Of a stretch of 64,000 nt of DNA, positions 33,938 to 45,244 are shown piece after piece. The stretch is taken from positions 12,747,349-12,811,348 of the forward strand of contig LR990058.1 of assembly GCA_905147135.1 (NCBI GenBank), read 5' to 3'. The stretch's first letter is position 1, and each line of letters begins with the position of its first letter. Position numbers and translations under genes: made by a program. The notes beneath the pieces are model-generated. The model did not search any database and was not told the origin of the DNA. It saw only the letters and a list, made by a program, of their open reading frames with translations. The stretch comes from Blastobasis lacticolella. Its lineage: Eukaryota > Arthropoda > Insecta > Lepidoptera > Blastobasidae.

Positions 33938-34831
33938 ATTGGCAAGGTGAGCTGGAAAAGAGAAGCCATAGGAAGTAAATTGGGGAAAAATTGTGCAATT
34001 GGTGTCAGAAGTTTTGTTAAATGTTAGCGTTTATGCCTAGAGATAGACAACACACCCTAAATACGATGACAAAGCTAACTTAACATACACTGTAAAAGAT
34101 TGATGCGCTTATTACACCTGGCTAAATTCAGTCGACTAAATTCAGAAGCAAATAGCGTGAGGGCAAGTCAAAGTGAAAATGAATTTCACGCCTTTTGAAA
34201 AGTGGAGAGACGTGTATTTAACAATTATATAAATGGTACAAACATTTACCTTATTCTATGAGCAATATTTTCCACTTAAACTTGCTCTCACGCTTTTTGA
34301 TTCTGAATTTAGACGACTGAATTTAACCAAAGTAATAATAAATCCCATTAGTCTTCATAGCATGTTAGTACAGTATGTACGAAACTGTAATTGCACTGTT
34401 ATAGAAAAATTCAATTCATATTGGTTAAAATAACTACTCCAGAGCATGCCGTTAATGCAAACTCAAAACTTCAGATTTTTAAATTTGTTCTCGTCTACCT
34501 CGCATTTTTAAATCTAGGTACGAAAACTGATGATCTCAATGTTGCTGTTGGAACACCAAAGATGTAGGAATACGGCTTCCCTAGTTCAGGCTCCCGGCCT
34601 CCCAAGCCATCTGAATAAAAAACATTATTTTGTATTGGAGAATAGAACATATTAACGATAAGATGATTATTCATAACCGACAACCGAGTACATACATATG
34701 TTGATGAATGCAAGGAGTAAACGTCATGAGGACCATAACAAGTTATGTATAATACATAAGCGTCATACCTTTTTCCCGTAGGATAGGAAGAATGTGGAGT
34801 GGAAGTAAGAAGGTTTTCGCAAGTGTATTAT

Positions 34832-35540
34832 ATATTTATTTAACTGTTTATTGTACACAATAATGATATACAGAGAAATATAACAGAATAAAAGACACAA
34901 ACGGCGCTGCTTATTTCTAAAAAAAAATTCTTACAGCAGGCCTACAGAGGAGAAATGTTTTGCTGAAGAAATGTTGTTTAGGTATTATCAACACAGCGAT
35001 CGTCAACCCTGTCTAGCGAGAGGATCTTTGTCCCATAAAACTATAGCATCTCCACAAATGTGATGGCTCTAGTTCATCAGTGGACGCTAACGAGACGGTA
35101 AGACGATCGATATTCATATTTTTTTTTGTTAACAGGATTGTTTTTGACCTCAACTCACCTGATGGAAAGCGATGATGAGGTCGAAGATGTACATGTGTGC
35201 CTAGAAGACCCTCGGGAAAAGAGTTCCAATCCTTTGCAGTGCGCATAAGAAAAGTGGATGCAAAACGCTAAAAACGAGATGGTGGACGTCTACCATATAT
35301 GGATGACGACCCTTTGTCCCCCTCGTTGTAAAATATGACGGGCACAATGGAACAAGGTTGTGGAGCTCCTGGGAGCACTCTCAGAAGTGAATTCGATATA
35401 AGACCGACAAGCCGGCTACTCTACGACAGTGTCCCAGACCCAGAAGGCGGGACTCGACAAGCGAATCATTGCCAATCAGTCTTTTGGCAGGTCTGTCGAT
35501 AGAATCAAGAGCTTCCAGCTAATACCACTAACACCATATA
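34832..35540 (-). mobile_element. Degraded LINE (family L4, L2-like) RT C-terminus
   Basis: The minus strand reads, through stops, IDRPAKRLIGNDSL, LGHCRRVAGLSVLYRIHF, ELHNLVPLCPSYF and LQRIGTLFPRVF-like codons, then a 3' end of TTTATTTAACTGTTTATTG type (plus view). It is paralogous to L2 but more decayed. A related tail occurs at 55900-55960. Confidence 0.7.
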
Positions 35541-36279
35541 TATTATAATTTTTTATACGACTAGGTAGGATCAACATTAATATTTTCTGAACCAGCTGGT
35601 TTGCCTATCTATACTAATATTATGAAGAGAAAAGCAAAGATTTGTATTTGTGTTTGTCATGAAACTAAGGGACCGATTTCAAAAATTGTTTCACTAGCTA
35701 GTTAGCTAGCAAACGGCTAGTAAGATATATCTGCGATAAACGTGAATGGAAGGGGTTTGTGCTTACCCTCGGAAAAGAGTCCTTTCAGAGCGCCAAACAT
35801 CGTGGTTACGAATTTCGCATCAACAAATTACACTGAATTACACTCCTGTGCGACTTGACAGGCAATTTCAAAGTCATACAAACACCGCTGTTCTAGGATT
35901 GAGTTTTGAATGTAGAGACAGCATAGATTTCTAAACTGCCGTCAGTATAGAGATCTTATATGAGACAGCAAATTAAAAAAAAATACTGTCAACTCTGACA
36001 GTATAGCCACAGAATTCAAAAATAAATAATTAGAAGTTTGTGGAATAAACGGAGTTGATACTGTTGAATTTTTTATGTACCTAGTAGAACTTTTTATATT
36101 TTAAAAACTTTTGGACAAAGATAGCCTTACCTATTAATAACCCATGGGGTAGACGCGTTTTGGAGTGAATACCACGTCTTCGCCAAGGTGGCGTAGATCG
36201 CCCACTAGGTTGAGTAACGACAGGCGCAATGAGACTGCCAAGTATAGAGCCATTGACGTGGAGGAGGCTTGGCGCTGCC

Positions 36280-36375
36280 TTAATTGGCAATGGTTGTGCG
36301 ACCATGGTCGTACGACGGACGTCGGCCGACCAATAGGAGACCTTAAAACCGCCCGTCGCACGACCGTTGCCAATG
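36280..36375. mobile_element. ~96-bp MITE, TTGGCAACGGTCGTGCGAC family
   Basis: Terminal TTAATTGGCAATGGTTGTGCG is mirrored by CGCACGACCGTTGCCAATGA. Partial copies at 17296-17330 (TAATTGGCAACGGTCGTGCG) and 50098-50150. It is non-coding. Confidence 0.7.
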
Positions 36376-36649
36376 ACAGCACCGTCTAGCAGTGGAGTAA
36401 TATGGATATGAGCTGTTGATGATGATGGATTATGTATGAAGATTGAGAACACATTGTTTCTTTCTGTAATTTGTAGTTCTACATAACATGGCCCAGCTAA
36501 GTGACGTGCGCATAGTACAGGACACTACACCAACTCTTTATAATGCTTTTACGGAGGATATTGGAAGATATAGAATTACCACTTTGATTTTAAATTTTGA
36601 CGAATCGACAAAGCGTGTCAAAGTTAGGGCGCGGTGCCAGAAAAAGCCA

Positions 36650-36759
36650 GGGCAAAGGTTAAATACCGGTGGAGTCCGACTGCGAGAGGTACCTCTTCGC
36701 ACCTACCGGGTTCGAACCCCAGTGCCGCCTTGTCCAATAACTCGTTTCTGCGTTATGCA
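36650..36759 (+). repeat. SINE-like fragment with a tRNA-type B box
   Basis: GGGTTCGAACCCC (36711-36722) matches the pol III B box. Surrounding ACCGGTGGAGTCCGACTGCG and CCAGTGCCGCCTTGTCC resemble a SINE head. No clover-leaf could be drawn, so it is not called a tRNA. It ends at a perfect 40-bp palindrome. Confidence 0.45.
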
Positions 36760-36799
36760 TAATGTACCTTACCTACCTGCAGGTAGGTAAGGTACATTA
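36760..36799. repeat. Perfect 40-bp palindrome
   Basis: Each half is 20 bp (left half TAATGTACCTTACCTACCTG) and the centre is CTGCAG. The two halves match with no mismatch and no spacer. Confidence 0.95.
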
Positions 36800-38212
36800 G
36801 TTAAACACTAACCGATGTATATATTATTATTGATATTATTACAACTTGTCATAGTTACTTGTAGTTATTGACATAGAAGAATTGAGTTTGAATAGAAGAT
36901 GGAGAAGGTGAAAAAGGGTAATTACCCGCCTGGCCGAGTTGCTGTGGCCAGGGGACCGAAGTCCAATGGACGCTCCTTGGGTCTTATATTTAAGCGTCGT
37001 AGATGGAACATTCCGTTAGCGCGATGTAGATTTGACAGTTGCTGTCAAGCTGATGTCTTGCCAACTCGTTCTATGTGCGAGCTCTATGGAGATCGCTACA
37101 CAAGTATCAAAACGATGGCGTTATACTAACTTATGAAAACTAACACAACATGTAAATAATGTTGTTTTTCGTTGAATTCAGCATCTTTCATCTGTTGTTT
37201 TTTGCTGGAAGTCATGCCGAAACAATTTCTTCCGCCCTTCGGTTTTTAATAGATTTTTAAGTTTGTTTCATTTTGAACATTTTAAGGATCACACGTTTTG
37301 TTTAAGGTACCTTCACACAGGCGCAGTACTTTTGGACCAAACGCACACCCGCAGGCAGACCGTTCCATTAAATTTTTATATGACTGTCTAGCTCTGGAGC
37401 ACTTTTTGGATTTTCCCGTTCATTTCCTAAACTATATTTGTTCACCCCGGGAATATGTAAAAATCCTTTCTAAGCGGCTTCTCTCTTTCACTCACACCCA
37501 TAGGACATGCATGGAAGTCTTGGAGAGCTGGAGTTACCCTAAACGGGGACCCTGGCGAGTAGACTGACAATATTATGCTATTGCATTACTAACCTACTTG
37601 TTGAGAGGAACTACAAATATTATCGAGCATTTGGCATGCGAGCAAGTCTTTCTGGGTTTTAGCTATGACTACGATATCGTTAACAAACCTACGGTGAGTG
37701 AGGTACTCGGCGTTAATATTGAGCTTGAGCGATATTTTCATAGGAGTTCCCGCCTTTTAGCCCAAGCTTCAGAGATACGAGACATTACAGCCGATATCAC
37801 CGGATTCGTGCAGTATGGATCCGGATACGGATAGTATAAAAAAAGCCCTCTTTTAAGCACGAATATTGACAATCAACTACGGAACCCTACTATGCGTGGC
37901 TCGACACGTCTTGGTCGTTTTTTTTAGGATAGAATTATGACCAGCCACGCCAATCTGGTGTGAAAAGCATTCTTTTCGATGAAATAGACGCCATGCCTTA
38001 ACACGTCTGACCTGGCGTTGCGCCCGCGTCGGCAGATCGGCCCTGCTTGAAAGAGCTTAAAATAATGACAACCATATGACAATTTCGACGAACTGACAAA
38101 TTGACGTTGATTCTTTTAATGTAATTCGTTTGCCCTAAAAAGATTAGAAAGTTAGCTACCTTCGTAGCAATTTTTTTTGCTCTGTGTATAATACCATCTA
38201 ACGTATAGCTTG

Positions 38213-38330
38213 TGTCAAATAAGAAGAGACTTGGCGGGTCACGTGGTTCGACTTGCGCTGCATATTATTACCTGCGCGAAATCCCCTCCACTGCCATTTG
38301 ACAAGTCTCTTCTTTCGTGACGCGGGTTAT
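38213..38330. mobile_element. MITE, AAGAAGAGACTTGG family, copy 1
   Basis: AAGAAGAGACTTGGCGGGTC at one end is mirrored by ACAAGTCTCTTCTTTCGTGA at the other, with GGTTCGACTTGCGCTG and AATCCCCTCCACTGCCA inside. An inverted copy lies at 49784-49957. Confidence 0.75.
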
Positions 38331-41277
38331 TTATTTATTTAACATTTATTGTGCACAATAAATAGTATACAAAATAGACATACAGAAAAAATCACAACAG
38401 GTACAGCTTATTATAAAAAATACACAGACTACCCATGTGGGAATTTATTTTAAAACAACAATGCACCATTAGAAATGTGGGATATTTATTGCCGTCAGCC
38501 GACAGGGTAATGAACTAGAAATTGGCTTAAGCTGATTCGACTAAAAGAACAATTAGGCACCACAGTCACATCCATGGACTTTATTAACTATTTAACTAGT
38601 TTAGTTTCATTTAACGCAGTGACATCACCGTTGATTATTGAAGGCAGTAACGCAGTTGGTAACTGACTTTTGAGTTATTTACATATCTGTTCTAACAACA
38701 AACAATGATAAGCCATTATCTTCGTTCGGAAATAAGTATACCTAAACTTTGGTCACTTTCCGTCTGGCTGGTTTACCTGTATGCACGATGCATATTACAG
38801 CGAATATAATTTTTTGTTTCAACGATTTTATTTTAATGATTTATAAGTATATTGTTTCATTTAACAATATGTGATTGACTACAAAACATGAATGTTATGT
38901 CATATTGAAAAACTATAAAATATGGATAATCATTTGAATAATGAGATTCAATTGCTCGATCGGACACATGTCTACATAAATTCGGATTCAGAATAACCGG
39001 CCCTACCGTTTTGGCGGGAGTTGGCAAACGATCGCGGAATACAAACAAGAATTATAACCTTGAATCGTGACACTGGCCGATAAACAAGTTCGCCGTTTAT
39101 CACGCCGTGTAAAAAAGAAAACAAAAATGGTTAGCATGTCGTTTGTTTCATAATTTACAATGTGCAACGTACCTGCCTGCGTCTCGTTCGTAAATCCTCA
39201 CGGTATTTGGAATTCAAATGTAAAACGCGGGTTAAAACGACCGATTCTCGCGGTGTTTTGACGCAGACTGGCCGCTGCTTCAACGATCATTCGCCGGCAA
39301 GGTGAATGAATTATACACACGCTATTATGTCAACGGTTCCCGACATCGCTTTGCAAATAAATCCGCTTTTAAATAGGTAGGTAAGTATTATGTTTAGAAT
39401 TAAAGACAGGTAATCGTAATCATAGCGTAAAAATGGAGTTAAAATTTTTTAGGTGTCATCTCAAATTAGGTTTACCTATAGGTAAAATAGGGGTATTAAG
39501 CTAGATTTGAAGATATTTACTAAATTTATAACATTACAAAACATAAAATTGATATACTCAATTTATTTTCACGCAATTAAAAAAACAACAACCGACAGAT
39601 GTTTCGGTACATCTTTCGCCCGCTATGCCCTGGTAGGGCTCTTATTGTTTTTTGAACAAATGGAAGAATTTTCATTGGTAATTATGTTGAGAACACGAGA
39701 ACGTTGGCGTATGTAGTTATTAGGCAATAGTAATTCTAGGTCAAACTTCTGTGCGATAAACTGTAATCACTAGAGTCATTGACCGATAATTCCAAAAAAT
39801 TGTTCGACTCATACAAATAAAATATACTTACAGAATAATTTAACGCAATCATTTCACTATTTGAACTCAACTTTTTATTTATCACACGACGAACTTACAC
39901 ATGACAATGAGGGAACACAATTAGGGAATGCTATAGGTATTGTCTGCTTGTTTTGTCAAGCATTAACACTATGGATTCTGCTGAGTCCACCTCCTGCGGT
40001 CCTGCCACATCCACGAGACAAATATAATCCATATAATTCTCCTATATAATCCAAAGTCGTCATTGGGTAAAATTTTGACATGTCAAAATTTTTATTTGAT
40101 AGGTCACAACACAACCTCATCATGATAGGTACGGTAGTGACACTCAGCCAACGATGGGGCATGGTTGCCTCGAGACACAGAAACACAAGTCATTATTCAG
40201 TCTGGCATTCAAAGTGTCAAGGTCGAGGTTCGAGGAACACACTCGCGAGCACACCACACCATTCTATTCCCATCCGCATTTTAAGATAGAACAAACCAAA
40301 GCGGTTCATGCGGATAGCTGAAAGAAGCGACAGGTACGACTTAAGTAGATTCCGATGGAATGCACGCTCGCTTCTTTGTGGCCCGAAGACGAAATGAGCC
40401 CTCTGGAATTAGGGTATGGTCCATCATCCAAAATAGCAACAGCTGCACAATCAATCTCAAACTCAAAATGTATTTACTGATTAGGACATTAAATATCTCC
40501 CTCAATCGACGAAAAGGTCGAAAAGTAGTAATGAAGCACACAGTAACAAGTTGGGCGCCCCATGGCCAGATCACACCCACCCCACGCCGACCACGGCCGG
40601 ATTATGCCCGACAATACTAGACTATGCATTGCCCAACAATTCCAGGCAAATCCGGACCGCGCCCGAATCTTATGCTAATACCCAAGACTACGCAGTTCGC
40701 AGCTTAGGTCTTCCAAACTCTCTTACCATGTTTTCCTATCGAAGCTATTTAAGTCAGTCCAGTCAGGACAGTCCAGTGGCTGAGCCAGCTCGGAGTTGGC
40801 ACTAACTCGTACTTACCTAGTACTCGATTGAGGACGGGAAATCCCTTTAGGCGATTCAGGTCATTTTCTTGAAGAGTCAATTTAGAAGAACGTCATGTTT
40901 GTTCCAAATCACCTTCTCAGTAGGTAAATTTCGAGGAAGGTCATTTTCTCGTGTTGACACAATTTGAAACAGCTGTTCTGGAGTAAAGTACCGCCTGACT
41001 TTAGACTGATACCAAGTTTGATGTAACATTTCTTAGTCTTACAAGATAGCGACTGTGTGCTCGGAAGATTGTATTTCATTTAAGCACGACCTATAATATA
41101 TTAACTATAGGTACATGATTTGTAAGTCTTTGTAAGTTTTAGATCTCGATCCGTATGGTACAAGGGACGAGTCAACACCATTCGCTATGCGATAACAAAA
41201 GAGGATGGCGATCACTTCTCATCAGATGACCCGCTTGCTGTTTTCTGTCTTTTAGTTTTTTAATTTAGCCTTGTATT

Positions 41278-41830
41278 TACAGGCATTAGGCATTTAACCG
41301 CCATCTCACCTGGTGAGATGGTAGGAACAGACTATACTCTAGCTTATACTCTAGGTGAGATGGTAGGAACAGCCAACACTCTAGCCTTAAAGGCGTCTAG
41401 AATATAATGATCAGGGAACACACCCGCAGGCAACGTGTTCCAAAAGTTGAACTAAAGCAGGTCGTGAGGATAGCTGGAAGATCCACAACATAAAGATGAA
41501 GTGCTCGCCCGGATAGCGTTTCCCGATGGCGGAATAAGGTCATTTCAATAAGGTCAAGTTAAGTATCATTATTTTGTTTTGCTACTGTGCACGTCTTTAC
41601 TGCATTTAATTATCGATCTCTCGATAATTACGAACGATCTCTCTGCTGTAGGCCTGATGGAAGAAATTTCTTTATAGAAATAAGTTGGCCTGTTGTGTCT
41701 AATATATTATGTAATATACTTTTTGTAACAATCTTGTGTTCAATAAATGGTTAAATAAATAAATAAATAAGGTCGTGCAGCTGCTTCGCATACCGTCCGA
41801 AAAGCAACCAGTAGAAGACCCGTCAAAAAA
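41278..41830 (-). mobile_element. LINE (family L2) fragment interrupted by another LINE tail
   Basis: L2 3' sequence (41278-41545; 41770-41830) is split by a plus-oriented tail (about 41556-41765) ending CAATAAATGG and (AAAT)n. AATAAGGTC stands at 41533-41541, 41547-41555 and 41766-41774, consistent with a target-site duplication. The L2 part also carries a small internal duplication of GGTGAGATGGTAGGAACAG. Confidence 0.75.
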
Positions 41831-42496
41831 GCCAGCCACTTTAACATTAACATTACAAGTCTAGTATTACACAAGCCTATATTGTTATTCTGATATTTAT
41901 ATCATCATAAAATAAAATAAATCTCTACCTATCTAGATTATCAACAGCAAGCAGTGCATTGCGTAGTTTAAATAAACGCTATATTTATTGTCATTAACTT
42001 GCTTACAGCTGTAGATAAGAGCCATATTATCACAATTTACACATGTACTCTAATGTGTTATGTAACAGACGTACTATATTTTAAGTAGGTAGTTGACACT
42101 AATGTCTCTCATTCAACGATATTGCTTCACAGTTTCAAGATTAAACCATCAAACTAGGAGGTAAGAGAGTGTTCAGCTTTTTCTTTTCCTTACTGTTTGT
42201 AATACTTTATTTGGTTGTTCGTTTTTCGGTGTAAAATTAGTATAAGTAATCTATTGCCAATAGCCTGTACCATAGACAATAACTGCATGTTCTACTTGTA
42301 ACTGTACTAAGGGAATTCAGAATATTTCTGACAAATCATTGTGTAGTGAACTTATTGTGGGTTCAGCCGGACCCCTTTTTTATTATTAGGTTTTTAGTAG
42401 TACGTACTCTATACGCCACGAAATAAGAGTCACCCGGTCAGTCGAACATTAGGGAACGGATAGTATTAAATATAGAAAAAAAAGAATGAAAAGAAC

Positions 42497-43373
42497 CTTT
42501 ATCTACACTCATAGCGTAATGTTCCAATTTCATATTCGAAATCAGTTGTTTAAGGATAGGTACACTTTTTTTACGCCAGTCTATAATATTTAAAAAAATT
42601 ACTTTTCGGTACAGCATTTCCCATACTAATTTCATCACAGCTGTATCGTTAAATAACTTTTTAAACATTATGCATTTATTTTTATTTTTTAAATTTTTGT
42701 CGATCGCCGAGACACGGCGAAATGTAGGCTGAATACCTAAATGTCTTTAAAAAATTCAAAATTTAAAGAGCATTGAACATTTACTATGGAGAAAATCACC
42801 ACCCACTTTTCGCCATTTTGAAAAAATATCGATTTTGCGGCCACTTATAAAACTTATGCCAATTGATAGGAAACTTTAACATATATCGATTACTATGTTC
42901 AAAAATGTCGAAAACGGTATACCTTGCGAGATATCGCAAGTCAAAGATGTAAATTATCTACCGACATATGGGGAACAAATACCTCCTACTAAGTCTACTC
43001 ATAGTCAAATATCTTCTAAACTACTGAACCGATTTCGATTTAATAATATTAGGAATAATTTCGATTAAAAGACCTTTCAAATACAGAAAACCGCAATGAA
43101 ATTGGTTTATCCGTTCGGGAGCTACAGATAGACGGATACACGCTTTAAACTATGCGATAAACAGACACTCATGTTTTAATACCGCCTTTTATATGACAGT
43201 TGCATAAACTACTATTATGTTACAGCTGTAATGAAAATGGTATGGGAAATGCTGTATAGAAAAGTATTTTTTTTAAATTTTATAGACTGGCGTGAAAAAA
43301 GGATATCCTTAAACGACTGTTGTCGAATATGTAATTGGAACATTACGATATGAGTGTAGATAAAAAACCTTTA
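42497..43373. mobile_element. Foldback-like DNA element, copy 2 (~160-bp inverted arms)
   Basis: The left arm (about 42497-42660) and right arm (about 43218-43373) are inverted copies: TTTATCTACACTCATAGCGT on the left, ACGATATGAGTGTAGATAAA on the right. CAGCATTTCCCATACTAATT is mirrored as well. The core has the GAGACACGGCGAAATGTAGG block shared with copy 1 and no coding frame. The superfamily is unassigned. Confidence 0.75.
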
Positions 43374-44339
43374 TTATATGAAATTGTAAGAATTATATGA
43401 AACAATAACAGTTACATAAATAAGTAGTCTCCCTATCGGCGCCGCGACGGCCAGCATAATTGGAACCCAGTATGAGCTGCGAATTATATTATTACATAGA
43501 GTATGTAACAACTAAGTTATGAAATTGTAAGATATCTCGGTTCAGTATGTGCCGCAGCAGGAGAACGGTTTACATAATATTTCCGTGGTTAATGAAATAT
43601 GATCTGAAACATACAGCGTGTTAGGACGTAACTAGAATTTATCATTTTCCACTTTATACCTTATTACCTGATTGCCAAGGAAGAGTTATATTTTTCGCGC
43701 TTATATTGTATGTTTGTATGATTGTAAATTTATACTACCTCGTATCTTCCAAACGGATAGATGTCGAAAGTTAAGGTATCGTTAGATTCGTCCCAAAAAC
43801 CCAAGTGACATTAGGTAAGTGTTTTTAAAAAAGCGGATTTCGGACGCCATATTGTGATATTTGAAACATTTATTTTCCCGATACCCATTGAGTGGGGTAT
43901 CAGAATAAGGGGCTTAAAGAGCTTATTTAAAAAAATTATAATTTGTAAACTTAAAAATAGTTTGGAAAAGCAAATGGCGTCAAAATTAAAGTTTTTACAA
44001 ATTGTCGTGTTGCGTCGAACAAATAGATAGCCATATAACAAACCATAGATATAGCTACCAATATTTATTTATTTCTGGCAAACTTTTCAATCCTTTCGAA
44101 TTTGTAACGGGATTTTATTTAATTTCGGCTATTTATTTTCGGAATTCTCGTACGAATACAAACTTACTTACATCCTCCAAACCCGTTGTTCAGTACAACT
44201 CCTATGTGAATAAGAATGCACGACTGGAGTGTACCTACAGTCGAACAAATATAAGGCAGACTTATGCAAAACTTTAGAGAGTCTGTATAGCCTGATGTTT
44301 GTTCGACTGTACAGTAGGTAACATGTGATAGGACTTCAT

Positions 44340-44590
44340 CAGATGGGACTGTGTCAAGCCTGAGGAGTCCGCCTGGGTGAGTACCACCGCCTTATCTATT
44401 TCTGCCCCAAGCAACACTTGCATTGTTGTGTTCCGGTTTGAAGGATAAGGTAGCCACCGAAATTACAGGTAAGACATCTTAGTCCTCACAGTGACAACGC
44501 ACCTGCGGTTCTGCATTTACATTTTTGTTACCTGCAACTTAAATATTTGAATTGTAGGTGTTATGGGCGACGGTTACCACTTACCATCAG
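44340..44590. repeat. Interspersed repeat (TTCCGGTTTGAAGG family)
   Basis: GTGTTCCGGTTTGAAGGATA, CAGTGACAACGCACCTGCGG, ACCTGCAACTTAAATATTTG and CGACGGTTACCACTTACCAT blocks recur at 10735-10930 and 50940-51125. It is non-coding and directly abuts the MITE at 44592. Confidence 0.6.
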
Positions 44591-44591
44591 C

Positions 44592-44750
44592 GGGGCTATT
44601 GGCACACTCAGTTGACAACTGTATTTGACACTAGATAATTCTACACCACGTCATCTACGTTGAAAACTGGCAATAGCGTCTACCAAATTAGAGTAGTGTT
44701 TGATTTTTTATGTCAAATTCAGTTGTCCACTGAGATAGCCGATAGGCCCT
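44592..44750. mobile_element. MITE with ~30-bp inverted termini, copy 2
   Basis: GGGGCTATTGGC...CTCAGTTGACAAC at the left, TTGTCCACTGAGATAGCCGA at the right. CAG triplets flank both ends. It is the same element as 27465-27622 in the opposite orientation. Confidence 0.75.
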
Positions 44751-45244
44751 CAGTTGGGCTGTCGGTTCATTTGTCTCTGAGTAGCATAAAAAAGTATAAT
44801 ATCCTCGAAGATAATTGCCTCAATCACTACTGAGGGCGTAAGAGAAGACGGCCAGCTGTTGATGCTGTGTGGATGAGTATTACAGATAGGTACTTACAAC
44901 TGCAGCTATAACCTCCTGTTGTCCTGATTATTGTGTATTTTGCTTTGTTGTGTAACATTTAATTTATTCTTCATGAGATTTTCAGTTGCTTACATAATAT
45001 TATAACATAATAGAGCACACGTTGATATAAACAGCTAAAATTGATATAATAATTTGTGGCTGTAATTGAAAGAAATTATTTGAAATTTTGTACAAAATAA
45101 TAACATAATGCCCCAGAATGGTTTTGGATTTACCAGTGACAGTTGCTAGGGACCCAGGACTTGCACAAACAAAACAATGTTTTTTTCTTAATTAAATGTA
45201 CTTAAGACAAATTAAATTACTAGGCTAAAATTAGGTTAAGTTAG

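Noticed and set aside
34495..34713. 72-codon minus-strand frame with GGREPELGKPYSYIFGVP
   Set aside because: It looks like a decayed mobile-element fragment, but I could not assign it to a family and no neighbouring exon supports a gene.
36488..37834. Several 76-100-codon frames in the C-D gap
   Set aside because: No recognisable domain, no matching splice structure, and one overlaps a SINE-like B box and a palindrome; chance frames are the better explanation.
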